DNA from: Stropharia rugosoannulata
Taxonomy: Eukaryota > Basidiomycota > Agaricomycetes > Agaricales > Strophariaceae
NCBI GenBank assembly: GCA_028532985.1
Contig: JANCIK010000001.1
Span: 3,472,001-3,536,000, forward strand
DNA: 64,000 nt
Reading direction: 5' to 3'
In this document: piece by piece, positions 37,292 to 47,831 of the stretch
Numbering within the stretch: the first letter of the stretch is position 1
Layout: each line of letters begins with the position of its first letter
Notes under the pieces: model-generated
What the model saw: only the letters and a program-made list of their open reading frames with translations
Told to the model about the DNA's origin: nothing
The model's database searches: none
Program-made: the position numbers and the translations under genes

Positions 37292-39706
37292 TATGTCTCG
37301 CCGCTTGACACCATTATCTCGGCTATGCACAGTACCCTTTGAACATTTCTGGGAGCTCTCAGTCTTCTCAGTCTTCTCAGTCCTCTTTGTCGGCCAGCTC
37401 TACGGACACCTTGCTTGCTGATCATATATCAACCTCACCATCTCTATCCGGACAATCAAACTCACCTGCTGCTCAGCCATACATACACAGAACCGGAGAA
37501 AATGGTGAACCTGTTCCATTTGAAATGCCAACCAATCTTCATGACATATCTCGACTTTATGGGGTACGTCCCTTAACTATAATAGCGCCAACTATACTCT
37601 AAATATGATTTCTGTGTCCTAATTCTTCAAGATATATATGCAGACGTTTCGCGATATGCGCACCGCTCAAACGGAGAACAAGGATCTCAAGCGTCATATT
37701 TCCGAGTTGCAACTTCGCATTGACTCTCTCGAGAACAAGGTTTCTGCTGATGCTAAAGAAGGGCTCAATACATTCGAGATTACATCTACGACTACTCCTA
37801 AAGCAATTCAGAAGAATGCTGAGAAACTTGGAAATCATTATGGCTTGTTCTGCAATTTGTACATTGACCCATTAATTGCTACCACTCCCTGCCCATCGTT
37901 TCTCCAGTAATCCACCCGCTACACTTCTGCAGAGAACATCCGTGCAGGATATGCTGCTGAATTCTGCGAGGCCATCCCCCCAGCTTACTATAACATCATG
38001 GCCATGCCGTCTGATCCTGGATACCAGTCTGACTACTTCAAAATAGTAAGCATAATTTTCTATTAAACTTCGAAGGCTTTGAACAATTATACTGATACTG
38101 CTGTGAGTAAATTAGTTTTCTTCTGCATCATCTGCTAGTCGCTCTTCTACAATAACAAGGCTACGTGAATCCGCAGCTGGAATCTTCTCCATGCAGGGAA
38201 AATATTTCAAAGATAAGTCATTCTTGCGAAGCACCGTTCCCGAGATCATGGAACTTCTTGGACATGGCGCCGAGGGTGAAGACAGCTCGGGTGGTTATGC
38301 ACGCTTCCCACCGCTTCTATGCAAAAATGGTGATACAACTAACATAAGCGGATACTTTCTCCGAGATGAACTGTTCATGGTAAGTATACAAATATTATAC
38401 ACGTATTACACACTGATTAAAATGATTGCACATGCACATTATCTATGATATTAGCTTGCTCGCACTGTAGTCTTTGGTAAAGGAGCAACATTCAGTACAC
38501 AAAGTGCTGTTTCGAGAAAGGCCAGCATGTACTTGCGCAATGATGTAGTGCCTGCAACAACATTTGGATTTGTTGCATGGGTTTCAACCGTGGCAAGTAC
38601 ACTGTCGTCATAGATAACATTTTTAGTTCTGATGACTAAAGATTTGAATCAGGGGCGCTATGTTCTTTCGATCGACAAAGTCTTTGACACAATCACAGGC
38701 ATCGGACCACAAACAGGCATTACTTATGCACAGGACTATCACTACTACAAGCAGTACCTCATTGAAGCGACTGTACATAATCCAGTCTGGGTAAAGAATC
38801 TTTTGCACACTTGGAATACTGAGGTATTTTTAAGCCACAACACCATCAAGGGGAACCTTGATCCTCATGCATCGGGCTCGAACTGTCAATCTCAGCGGAT
38901 CCAGCCAGGAGTCACTTTCAACCACTCAAATTCTCACCGCTTCTGCCTCTATTGAGTCCAAGATGCGCATGCTTAGCTTGCAAATGGAAGGTATGTAGTA
39001 CATTTGCCTTATTATATTAAGTCAAATCACATTAAACGGCACTACAGAGGGCACTGAGAACACTGTGGGAGCCCTTGTCAAGATGTTGCCCATCAGCGAA
39101 AATGACAGTACAGATGACATGTACTTGTCAGATCCTGCATTATTGGATTCCCCTTCGACCGCAACAGCCCCTGATTATATTACCACAGCCATAACAGTTA
39201 ATACTGGGCCTTCTAATGGTATTCACAATTCTTTATTAACAGGACATATAACATACTAATAATCTCTAGATCCACCGAGCTCTGAGGAGCAGCCATCGGT
39301 CACCCCGACTCACACAGCCGCAGACCTAAATATAGCAGCATTGATGGAATCCCCATCAATTATTGATTCAATCATCACTGATAATAGCGGTAACATACCT
39401 GAACAGGTCTCTATACCACCACAGGCCAAGGACAAGCACTTGGGTAACAGCTCCGACTCCATAGAGTCTCGCACATTACCTAGCAGTCTGCCTGCCAAAT
39501 CGTCGGGTCGCAATCAAACTAGATCTCAGGCTGTCAACCTGACAAATTCTTTGACTGATGGCCGCATCTCGACAAATGAACTTCCATCAGCGCCGGCCGC
39601 CTCCACCTTAGCTGTACAGCCTACCATTGATGCACCTGCCATGAGACTTAGGTCTGCACGGCGTGGTGCAAACGTAAAGTCGACTCGTGGGCGTGGTGGC
39701 AAATGA
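37292..39706 (+). CDS. DUF6698-like protein carried by the Plavaka element
   Basis: The exons read through a Ser/Gln-rich start (SSQSSQSSQSS), a coiled-coil-like segment (FRDMRTAQTENKDLKRHIS), then the recognisable body: ENIRAGYAAEFCEAIPPAYY, AAGIFSMQGKYFKDKSFL, TVPEIMELLGHGAEG, YARFPPLLCKNGD, LARTVVFGKGATF and YAQDYHYYKQYL, followed by a Ser/Thr-rich tail and a basic end (RGANVKSTRGRGGK) that stops at 39706. The body matches what I know of DUF6698, a fungal family of unknown function often met near transposons. The start is unresolved: the ATG at 37292 is in a different frame from the Ser/Gln-rich exon, so there is either a very short intron, an upstream exon or a slip in the AGTCTTCTC repeat. 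Confidence 0.6.
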
Positions 39707-40445
39707 ACTTACGGATCTGATGCACATATGTTAATTTACTTCACATCTACAATTAAATGAAGTTTAGTCGTACTTCCTTATTAGGACTTGTAGGCATGTG
39801 TACCTTCCGAAGGAGGCTGGTAAGTTGTAACCTCTGATTCTCTGAGCCCACCACACATAGCACTTTGTACACCTTACTCTCCTTACTACTTAGCGGAGAT
39901 TAAAGGTGACTATTTATAGCCCAGTCTGAATTGACGACCCAGTCAGCCAACCTATTAAATATCACGAGACATTCTTTAGGGTGTGGCATATGGAAAATGT
40001 ATAAAGGGGCTGACTTGTATCGCCTCTTGCATTCTGAGCCCCCCCACTGTTCCTTTACTGAGTCGAGTGTCGAAAGAATGTTTAGTAGTTAAATTGTAGT
40101 ATTATTAGTGAAATCATGTAGTATAGTAATTGCTTTAGTCTCTGCAATGTACAGACAATGTATTACAGTAGTGTTTAATTAGTGAAATATAAATTTATTT
40201 TCCTATCTAATTTTTAAATCAACATCCAAGTATTAATACAAATAAGTGAAGGGACTATAATATCAGTAACTATAAGCAATAAAGTGTCAAGTAAGAGAAT
40301 AAAACTGATAGGATATGACGTGTCGAAGTACTGTCTGATCACCATAGGTGATTATGTAAGCTTGATCATACCCTGATCAGTCAGGCTAATCAGGCCGACA
40401 TAGCCACGACCATAATCAGACTGCTAATATTATGTAGGCCGGGAT
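39707..40445. other. Right subterminal region of the Plavaka element
   Basis: There is no gene here. From about 40336 TGATCA-centred motifs accumulate (CTGATCAC, TTGATCATACC, CCTGATCAG, CTAATCAGG), leading into the tandem array and the terminus. Confidence 0.5.
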
Positions 40446-40533
40446 GATCAGACTAAGCCGTCTATCTGATCAGACTAAGCCGTCTATCTGATCAGACTAA
40501 GCCGTCTATCTGATCAGACTAAACCGTCTATCT
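40446..40533. repeat. 22-bp tandem repeat x4 near the right transposon end
   Basis: The unit GATCAGACTAAGCCGTCTAT plus CT is repeated four times with a single G-to-A change in the last copy, then a partial unit (GATCATGG). It contains the TGATCA core seen at both ends, and is a plausible transposase-binding array. Confidence 0.9.
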
Positions 40534-40617
40534 GATCATGGTGACTTGTCCCTTGTTCAGGCATAATCAGGCCGGCACGTCTAAACGGCCATGATCGGCA
40601 TGATCAGGGGCCTAGGG

Positions 40618-40628
40618 AGTTTCCGACA
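40618..40628 (-). repeat. Right terminal inverted repeat of the Plavaka element
   Basis: AGTTTCCGACA mirrors the left terminus. It is followed by CC, matching the CC before the left end. Confidence 0.75.
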
Positions 40629-41575
40629 CCTTGATGAAAGAAAGCATACATAAAGTTCCTGATATCATGTCGTCGGGCCCGTCCGATCACTTTGCCCGAG
40701 AGATTCCACGTGAGCATATCTTGAAAGTGATAGGACTATTCTGAATTACGGGGATTGGCATCAGAAGTAAAGTACTATGTCAGAGGCATATATACCGCAG
40801 AAGAAAGGCAAAAACGGAAGGATAAATCATGCGCTTGAGTTGCATCTTTTCAATTGTATTGGCATGGTACCCTCACTCAAGCGTCTTGGACGTAAAGAAC
40901 TCAACATGTCGCAACAATCCTGAATAACATTGAAAAGGACTGCACCCTATATAACGACTGCATTAAATGTAGACAGCAATCGAATACTAACCTGAGGCTT
41001 TGATATACCCTTTGGAGTTTGTATCAACCAATTTTGAAAGTTGATATTAGTACCTAGTACCGATGGAGGCGCCAAAACTTGCAAAGGATGGTCCGATATC
41101 TAAACTTTAACTGTTTCTCGAACGCAATTAGACCCATATCCACAGCAGCATACTAGGATAACAGGAGACATGTCAACCCAACGGGGAATCAACAATCAAC
41201 AAGCGGGGGTTGATTGCGATGCAGAGTGAGATCCGGACATGCATATATATGTTTAATAGTCAGCTTTGACGCCTGCATAATGAAGTACGTTGAGCATACA
41301 TAATGCATTGCATTCCAGAGTATCTCGGAGGTACTATTTGCTAAGAGACACATACCAGGAAGTTGAGATAAGAACGCAAATGACTGCCAAATCTGCTTCT
41401 ACATTTGCTAATCTCGCCCGAACGCATTGTGTTTACAACAACGCGCAACATCCCCATGATCCGCGCCCCAGGAAATAGCCTCCCAGTAAGCCAATATAAA
41501 ATAGCAGACATTGCACATAGGAAAAGCATCGTTCCTATAAACTAAATCAAGCCAAAGCACCACAACTCATCTATA
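40629..41575. other. Intergenic between transposon and methyltransferase gene
   Basis: About 950 bp contain the promoter of the methyltransferase gene. I see no gene, RNA or further repeat. Confidence 0.3.
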
Positions 41576-43957
41576 ATGACCAACGTATCATCTAATGTAT
41601 ACCCTTCCGACAAGGCCTTGCGCGGGGGGTTAGCAGAGGCGACCCAGCTCGCCCAGCTCATTGTTGCTTCGGTCGCAGATATCGTGGCGGAGTACCAAAG
41701 TGCGCAGAAAGAGTTACCATCGCTGCTTGCTGCGGAAGCAGGTCCGTTCGACGCACCGCACCTCCAGTCCTCAAAGCTCGCACTGGCAATACAGACGGTC
41801 GAGGCGGCTTGTGCACAGCTAGCATATACCGTTGCTCCCCCTGCGCATGTGCTTACAAATGTGCGTCTTGCGTGTATATACCCGGTACAATTTTTGACGT
41901 GATTTTAACGGAGATAGAAAGCGTTTGAGGTATATATCTTCTTTCCAGGTAGTACCATATGGCATTGACACTGAGATCTGCTGCATATTTCCATTGGGCG
42001 CTTATTAGTACGAAGAGCCGACAATGTTACAAGTCATCACGTCCACCAAGATAGCCGACCACCTGGCGGGAAATCCAGAAGGGATGCATATTGACGAACT
42101 GAGCAAGCTTGCAGGCACAGACGCCAAGAAGCTGGGGCGCATCTTGCGAATGCTCGCGACGAAGCACTGCTTTCAGGAAGGTCGGTCCTTCTTTTTGATG
42201 TACCTTTTGGAGGACGGCAAGACATATACTCACCAATCTGCCTTGCAATAATAGTTCGCCCTGATGTATTCGCACACAACAGGATCAGCACTCCGCTTGT
42301 CTCGACCAATCCTATATGTGCACTCGTGAGCCACATGTAAGTGCCTTGTGCCCACCATCAAGACTCAACGCATGAGGCTGCCTTTCAGCCTCTTTGTTTT
42401 GCAATAACTGATCGGTCATGTAGAACCGATGAATGTATGCGGGGCACAGTGCGCTTCCCCGAGATAATGCGCGACCCTGTACGTGCTGCCTCCAACGCCG
42501 GAGAGGACACAGCTTTTGCACTGGCTTATGGAGAATCACTGTTTGAGTTTTACAACGCCGTGAGTATTACATTGCCTCGTATACACAGAACTGGGGGACC
42601 TTGCCTAGAACTGACTATTTGTTTCCTTTTTACTTCGTTGTTGTTCCTCTAATTCTATGCGCATTGCCAGCCCGCAGCAGAGGCGTCACGAGATGTAAGC
42701 GGGACAGCAGAGTTAATCGTGTATCGCATCTCTCTGCAAGGTGCTGATTCTACTCCTTTCGTTTATGGGACAGAGGTTCGCGAAATCGATGGTCGGCTGG
42801 GGCGAGGTGTCAGGAGGACGCGCAATGCTTCCAAAAGGTCAGTGGTTTTCCACGCTCCTCGTCTGATTGCATTCTCTACCAACGAAGAATGAGCCCACTG
42901 CTAAAATGCGCTTGTCTGAAGCATACCCATGGGTGCACACACCACAGGACGCAATGGTCTGCGACATAGGTGGAAATAACGGGCATGTAGCCCTCGAGCT
43001 TATCAAGGCATTCCCGCATTTGCGCGTTGTTGTCCAGGACCTCCCGGCAACAGTCCGTCTTGCACATGAGGTATTTAATTCCGGGTTTCTGCAGGTGACT
43101 GACTTGCTGATGCCTTGACGCCCACCAGTACTGGACGCAAGAATATCCAGCTGCGATCACGAGCAACCGAGTGCAGTTTGTCCCATTAGACTTCTTTGCG
43201 CAATCACCAGTTGAAAAATGTGACTTTTATTATGTGAGCTGACCGACAGTAAGGATATTTCGGTGAAACATATGTTGACTTCATTTTTTCCCCTACGTGT
43301 GCGGTAGATCAGACATGTCCTGTGAGTGGCGGCAGAGGATGTGAAATGCATGGAAGTGGACTGAGACTATTGCGCCATACAGGCATGACTGGCCTACGAG
43401 CGACTGCATCTCAATCCTAAAGAATGTACGCAAGGTGATGGCCCCGTCCAGTCGGTTGTTAATTCGTAAGCTCGCCCTTCGTTTGTGCTTTAGAGATCAC
43501 TAACCGACCCTGCTGTTCCCCGACCGCATTGTCAGACGAGTTGGTTCTTCAGAGCGCTGTACACGATCCGGGGTATCCCAAACAGATTGAAGTGCGTTTG
43601 TGTCTCGTTCACATGTTCGTTTGGTTTAGCAAGACTGTAGGCGCCCAAGCCACTTCTTGCAAACTTCGGGATGAGTCGGGTGAGGGCGTACTATCACGAC
43701 ATGAACATGCTTGCACTGTGCAATAGCCAGCAACGCACGCTCCGTGAGTTCGTGGAGATGGGGTGAGTAATCTTGCACAACTTGATTGAATGACCCGGGC
43801 ATCTGTGCAGCAACTGTGCTTGTCCCAGAGTGTCGATTCGCACATGGATGGGTGTAACTGACTAATACGTGTTATGCTCAGTGAACAGGCTGGATTTGAG
43901 TTCCTGAAGCTGTGGGAAGCCGGGGAGTCTACGCTTATCGAGTTCCAGGCTGCGTAA
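41576..43957 (+). CDS. SAM-dependent O-methyltransferase (family 2 type)
   Basis: The multi-exon gene runs from the ATG at 41576 (MTNVSSNVYPSDKALRGG) to a TAA at 43955-43957. The N-terminal helical dimerisation and winged-helix part holds IADHLAGNPEGMHIDELSK and KKLGRILRMLATKHCF. The SAM-binding exon carries AMVCDIGGNNGHVALEL, the glycine-rich motif I, then LRVVVQDLPATV. A 14-nt exon (43308-43321) joins DFYY to IRHVL, and the next exon begins HDWP, holding the catalytic-base histidine of this family. The C-terminus is EQAGFEFLKLWEAGESTLIEF. Such enzymes methylate hydroxyls on aromatic secondary metabolites, as in sterigmatocystin-type pathways. No polyketide synthase or other pathway gene is nearby, so the substrate is unknown. 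Confidence 0.85.
43308..43321 (+). other. 14-nt exon of the methyltransferase gene
   Basis: It is flanked by GCGGTAG upstream and GTGAGT downstream. Its inclusion restores YYIRHVLHDWP, the conserved catalytic segment of family 2 O-methyltransferases. Confidence 0.75.
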
Positions 43958-44620
43958 TTCTTATTGGGCGGGAGGGTATGTACGACGTGTTATTGGATTC
44001 GCAGTGGATAATGTAGAAAACCCATGTTGAATGGCGGCTAGAGTTGATACATGAGTATTCAGTAATCAGAGTCCCACTAGCAATGTTGCAAGTATATTGG
44101 CGAGTGGGTTGAATGAGAAATTTACGGACCAACAAGCGAAGCCGGCAATCACCAGTCTTGCCGAGAGCCGAGCGGACTCTGCCGAGAACCGCACAAAGTT
44201 ACCACATTCAAGATAGCCGCGCTGAACGTTGAGCAGGTCACTGAGATATTGAGAGCATGCTAGCGCTCCCCAAAGAGCAAGTTTATAAGTCTGATATGTG
44301 TTCATGGTTTGTTATTTTCCATCCGATGATGTAATATTGTTACTTAGATTTTGCAAAATGCTAAACCTGATCAAAACCAGATATCAATTAACGTAGACGA
44401 TATAACATTTTCTTGTATTTTGACATGCTACGAGTGGGAGTATAATGTTTGACGTGGTATCACAATCATTCATGACGATGTTAAGCCATTTCCAGAGCTA
44501 ATGCTGAAGCATCTGATGGAATTCGACACAGAGCAGTAGTCATTATTCAAATTAAAATGTATACGCTCGAAGGGAACATAGGAGCATTTAAGTTCACAGA
44601 TAACGCACTTTTCCCCCTCT
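43958..44620. other. Intergenic between methyltransferase and F-box gene
   Basis: The two genes converge here. A 79-codon minus-strand frame at 44066-44305 has two hydrophobic stretches but no recognisable domain and is not accepted as a gene. Confidence 0.3.
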
Positions 44621-46078
44621 TTACCAGATGTTTAATTGAGTGCGGAGCCCACTGTAGACATTGAAGTACTCCAAAAACCCGTTGTCGGCTAAATTCACAA
44701 GGCGCAGTTGTAGTAGATCAGTCTCCGCTTTCACTTTCTTCCTAACGAAGGTTTCCAATGCCTGCTTCTGCTGTTCTTCATTCCAATCTGTAACGTTGAC
44801 GTCCATAATTATTTTTTTCCAAGGCCGTTTTGGGAGAGAATTGTCAGATTGTATCCCAAGAAAGCGGGACAAAGAGTTGAAAGTTGTTCTAATGATGCGA
44901 GTGCACCTGAATTCGCATAAATTCGGGCACACAGCGGCTTTCCCCCTTTTTCCCTTGAGAAAGATCTCCAAGATGTTGAAGGCCGGGTCTTCCAGGCTAT
45001 AGTCCCATTCCAGTACAAGCGAAGTTAATTGCGGACAATAAATTAACTGGGCTGCCAAAGTGTAGTGAAACCATGATGGGCCGGAAATACCAGAAATTTG
45101 GAGGCTTTGTAAGAGGGGGCAGTGTTCTAGTAGATTTTGGCACATATTAAAACAGTTAAACTTGACGTGCAATTTCTCCAGTGCTGGTGTTTTCAGGTAA
45201 TTAGATATTAATAACGTTTCAGGGTCGCCAAAAATCCATAGATCGAAGGTCTTGAGATGCGGGAGGGTCACAATATGGTCAAATACACCATCTGAATCTT
45301 GTATATTGTCCATCTGTAGTTCGAGTGAGAGAGAAATTAATAGTGTTGTTTGGCGCAATGTTTGTACAATGATACGCAGGTCCTCTGTTGTTGACACACT
45401 CCGAGGACATGTAGAAAACTTGAACACTGTCAAATTAGCCCAGCACGCGCCAAGGTCAGGCAAGCATGCAATATTGCAATTACTGACAAACAGCTCTCTC
45501 AGGCTACCTGCGTTGCAAAAGTTGCGTATTTCTGGAATCCTTCCAAGGGACCATTTCAGCGATTTAAGGCTGAGGCTATAAAGCAGAGGGGTAAAGTCTG
45601 CACCGCGCATAAGGAATGCCTGGAGTGCAACTACGTCAATATTGGGGTGCAGAATAAGATGACGCAAGCGAGGAGCGCAGGTAGAGGCTAAAGTTTGAAT
45701 AAAGCCTGAGATCTCTGATCGTGCTATGGCGATTCCCACTGCCGTGACCTGTGCTTCGATTTGTATGCATAGAGGGAGACTACCAGAGCGATTGACAAGC
45801 TCCTTGATTTGCCGTGTTCGCATCTTCATGGAAGACCTGAATTTTCTTCGCTTTAGAGTACTGCACGGCTCATAGACCACAAACCGTAGCTTGGACCACA
45901 AAGCAGGAGTTTTCAGAGCAATACGCCGCAGCCCACTGCATATGTGCATCAAAAGAAGAGGTGCCTCCTTTGGGGATATTAGACCAGAGTCTATGCAAGC
46001 AAGAAATATCTCCCCGATGACTTCTGTTGGCAGAGCTTGGATAAGAGATAAGGATCCAGAAAGTATCTTCGACGACAT
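44621..46078 (-). CDS. F-box protein with leucine-rich C-terminal region
   Basis: This intronless frame of 485 codons starts at the ATG at 46078. The F-box covers residues about 12-70 (LPTEVIGEIFLACIDSGL, then LLLMHICSGLRRIALKTPALW). Leucine-rich units follow (GSLRELFVSNCNIACL, LPHLKTFDLWIFGDPE, LIYCPQLTSLVLEWDYS) and the group-specific tail KRPWKKIIMDVNVTDWN. It is closest in layout to the gene at 46458, with which it forms a tandem pair about 380 bp apart on the same strand. The likely role is substrate recognition for an SCF ligase; the substrate is unknown. Confidence 0.85.
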   Translation of the reverse strand: MSSKILSGSLSLIQALPTEVIGEIFLACIDSGLISPKEAPLLLMHICSGLRRIALKTPALWSKLRFVVYEPCSTLKRRKFRSSMKMRTRQIKELVNRSGSLPLCIQIEAQVTAVGIAIARSEISGFIQTLASTCAPRLRHLILHPNIDVVALQAFLMRGADFTPLLYSLSLKSLKWSLGRIPEIRNFCNAGSLRELFVSNCNIACLPDLGACWANLTVFKFSTCPRSVSTTEDLRIIVQTLRQTTLLISLSLELQMDNIQDSDGVFDHIVTLPHLKTFDLWIFGDPETLLISNYLKTPALEKLHVKFNCFNMCQNLLEHCPLLQSLQISGISGPSWFHYTLAAQLIYCPQLTSLVLEWDYSLEDPAFNILEIFLKGKRGKAAVCPNLCEFRCTRIIRTTFNSLSRFLGIQSDNSLPKRPWKKIIMDVNVTDWNEEQQKQALETFVRKKVKAETDLLQLRLVNLADNGFLEYFNVYSGLRTQLNIW

Positions 46079-46457
46079 ATGTCTTGCTTTGAGCTATTAG
46101 GTAGGCCACCGCTTGGTAGTAAAAGTAAGTTAGAGTGTTGTCCGACTAAAACAAAGCTGTTAATTCAGTAATATTTTGGTATAACTGGGGAAAACCTCAC
46201 ATGTGTTAAGCAACCTTAATGGGTAGCAAGCTCTGTACAAGGTAATCGGATGACTCGTGTTGGATCGTGATGTTGGAATCGTGATGTTGACACGCAACTG
46301 ACAGACAGTGAAGGTGTCTATCGGCAAACCCCGGTATTTGCGAGGTCACCATAGTTAGACCGGGGCGATGGTATACACAGCATCACTGATAAATAAAAAT
46401 GGCGTTCCATGATGAAAGGATATACAGTATGCCTTGCCTATGACCTAAGCCTACCCA

Positions 46458-47831
46458 CTAAGTATTCACATTTACCAGCCGTATTTGTAAGTCAACCCCC
46501 TCCTTTCTTTTGTCCACAACAAAATTCTCCAAAATTTGCTTTATGTCTTCATTCCAATCCGTCAGACTGACCCCCATAACTACGCTCCTCCAAGGCCGAT
46601 GTGGGAGAGTGTCTCCTGCTGTTATCCCGAGAAAGCGAGACAACGTGTCAAAAGACGTCCTAATAACATGGGTGCTCCGAAATTCGCGTAAATCAGAAAA
46701 GGCAAGGATACCATCTTTAACCTCGTTGAATATTTCAAGAATTTTGATGACTGGGACCTTAACAAATCTCCATTCAAGAGTAAGAGAGGCTATTTGAGGA
46801 GAAGACGCCAATAAGGTAGCCAATGCATAATGAAATGATGGGTCCGATATACCAGACAGTTGCAGGTGCTGTAGAAGTGGGGAATTTTGCAGGAGTTTCT
46901 TGGGTATAGTAGAACAATCACCGACATGCAATTTCTCCAAGACCGGTGTCCTTAGAAAATCAGTAATTGATGTATTATCAGGATCGTCGTCGTCTCCAGC
47001 AACCTCCAGGTACTTGAGGCATGGAAGGGTAGTGCTGTCAATATCACCGCTATCTTCGACGCTGCCCGTTACGAGTGTGAGGGTAATCAGGTGGGTAGTC
47101 TGTCGCAATATTTGGGTGGTCTTCCGTAGTGTTTCCGTGTCGAAGTGACTCGTACATAACTTAAGCTTGAGTACGGTGAGGTTCTCCCAGCAGATGCGAA
47201 GCTCCAGTAGGCATGCAAGGTCGCAATCAGCGTACACGACCTCTTTCAGGCTGTGTGCGCTAAATAAAGTATATGTTGTGGTATTTGCGCTTTCTTGCTC
47301 TATACCCAGATTCTTTATGGCGAGAATGGTCAGTTGTGGTGCATCTTCTCTCCGTAGCTTCAGGAATGGGTTGTAAAAATCGGGGGGCTCTTGGCGGTGG
47401 CCAGATAAAATGAGACAGCGCAACCGAGGAGCACACAGGGCAGCTAACTTCTGTGCAAATTCCTTGATTTCTGATGCATATGGTGTGGCAGTTCTCGACA
47501 GCGTGTCTATTACGAAGGTTATTGAAAGAGGTAAAGTGCGAGAGCGATTGATAAGTTCATCAATCCCCTCTGTTCGCATTTTGTAATGTAACTTGACAAT
47601 TTGTGGGGATATGATGCGCCGCCGTGGTTCGCGAAGCAAAAACAATAGTTTGGACCATAAAGCTGGGGTGTTCACGGCAATGCGCCTGAGGCCGCTTGAA
47701 ATGTGTGTCAACAATAGAGGAGCCTCCCTTGGGTTAAGTCGACCGTCGTCCACGCAAGCGAGGAATATTTTGTTGATGACTTCTGTCGGAAGGGTTTGTA
47801 TTGATCGTGTTACTGGCGCTGATTGAGCCAT
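46458..47831 (-). CDS. F-box protein with leucine-rich C-terminal region
   Basis: The open frame extends upstream to 47930, but the first ATG is at 47831 (MAQSAPVTRSIQTLP), which I take as the start, giving 457 residues. The F-box is LPTEVINKIFLACVDDGRL, then LLLTHISSGLRRIAVNTPALW. The repeats include HSLKEVVYADCDLACLL and LPCLKYLEVAGDDDD. The tail is HRPWRSVVMGVSLTDWNED. The frame is intact and intronless. It is the tandem paralogue of the gene at 44621. Confidence 0.85.
   Translation of the reverse strand: MAQSAPVTRSIQTLPTEVINKIFLACVDDGRLNPREAPLLLTHISSGLRRIAVNTPALWSKLLFLLREPRRRIISPQIVKLHYKMRTEGIDELINRSRTLPLSITFVIDTLSRTATPYASEIKEFAQKLAALCAPRLRCLILSGHRQEPPDFYNPFLKLRREDAPQLTILAIKNLGIEQESANTTTYTLFSAHSLKEVVYADCDLACLLELRICWENLTVLKLKLCTSHFDTETLRKTTQILRQTTHLITLTLVTGSVEDSGDIDSTTLPCLKYLEVAGDDDDPDNTSITDFLRTPVLEKLHVGDCSTIPKKLLQNSPLLQHLQLSGISDPSFHYALATLLASSPQIASLTLEWRFVKVPVIKILEIFNEVKDGILAFSDLREFRSTHVIRTSFDTLSRFLGITAGDTLPHRPWRSVVMGVSLTDWNEDIKQILENFVVDKRKEGVDLQIRLVNVNT

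Larger units (their letters stand above)
28397..40628 (+). mobile_element. Plavaka-type DNA transposon, about 12.2 kb, three genes
   Basis: The element is delimited by an 11-bp terminal inverted repeat, TGTCGGAAACT at 28397-28407 and its complement AGTTTCCGACA at 40618-40628, with a CC dinucleotide on the outer side of both ends (a possible 2-bp target duplication). Both subterminal regions are packed with TGATCA-containing repeats (such as CCTGATCAGG near 28420 and the 22-bp array at 40446). Inside lie three plus-strand genes: an unrecognised protein, a Plavaka-family transposase and a DUF6698-like protein. Composition is visibly more AT-rich than in the flanking genes. The borders are well supported by the ends; the superfamily call comes from the transposase. 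The transposase carries two apparent frameshifts, so this copy is probably not autonomous now. Confidence 0.8.

Noticed and set aside
44066..44305. Minus-strand 79-codon frame with two hydrophobic stretches
   Set aside because: There is no recognisable domain, no splice logic and no supporting context. Frames of this size are expected by chance.
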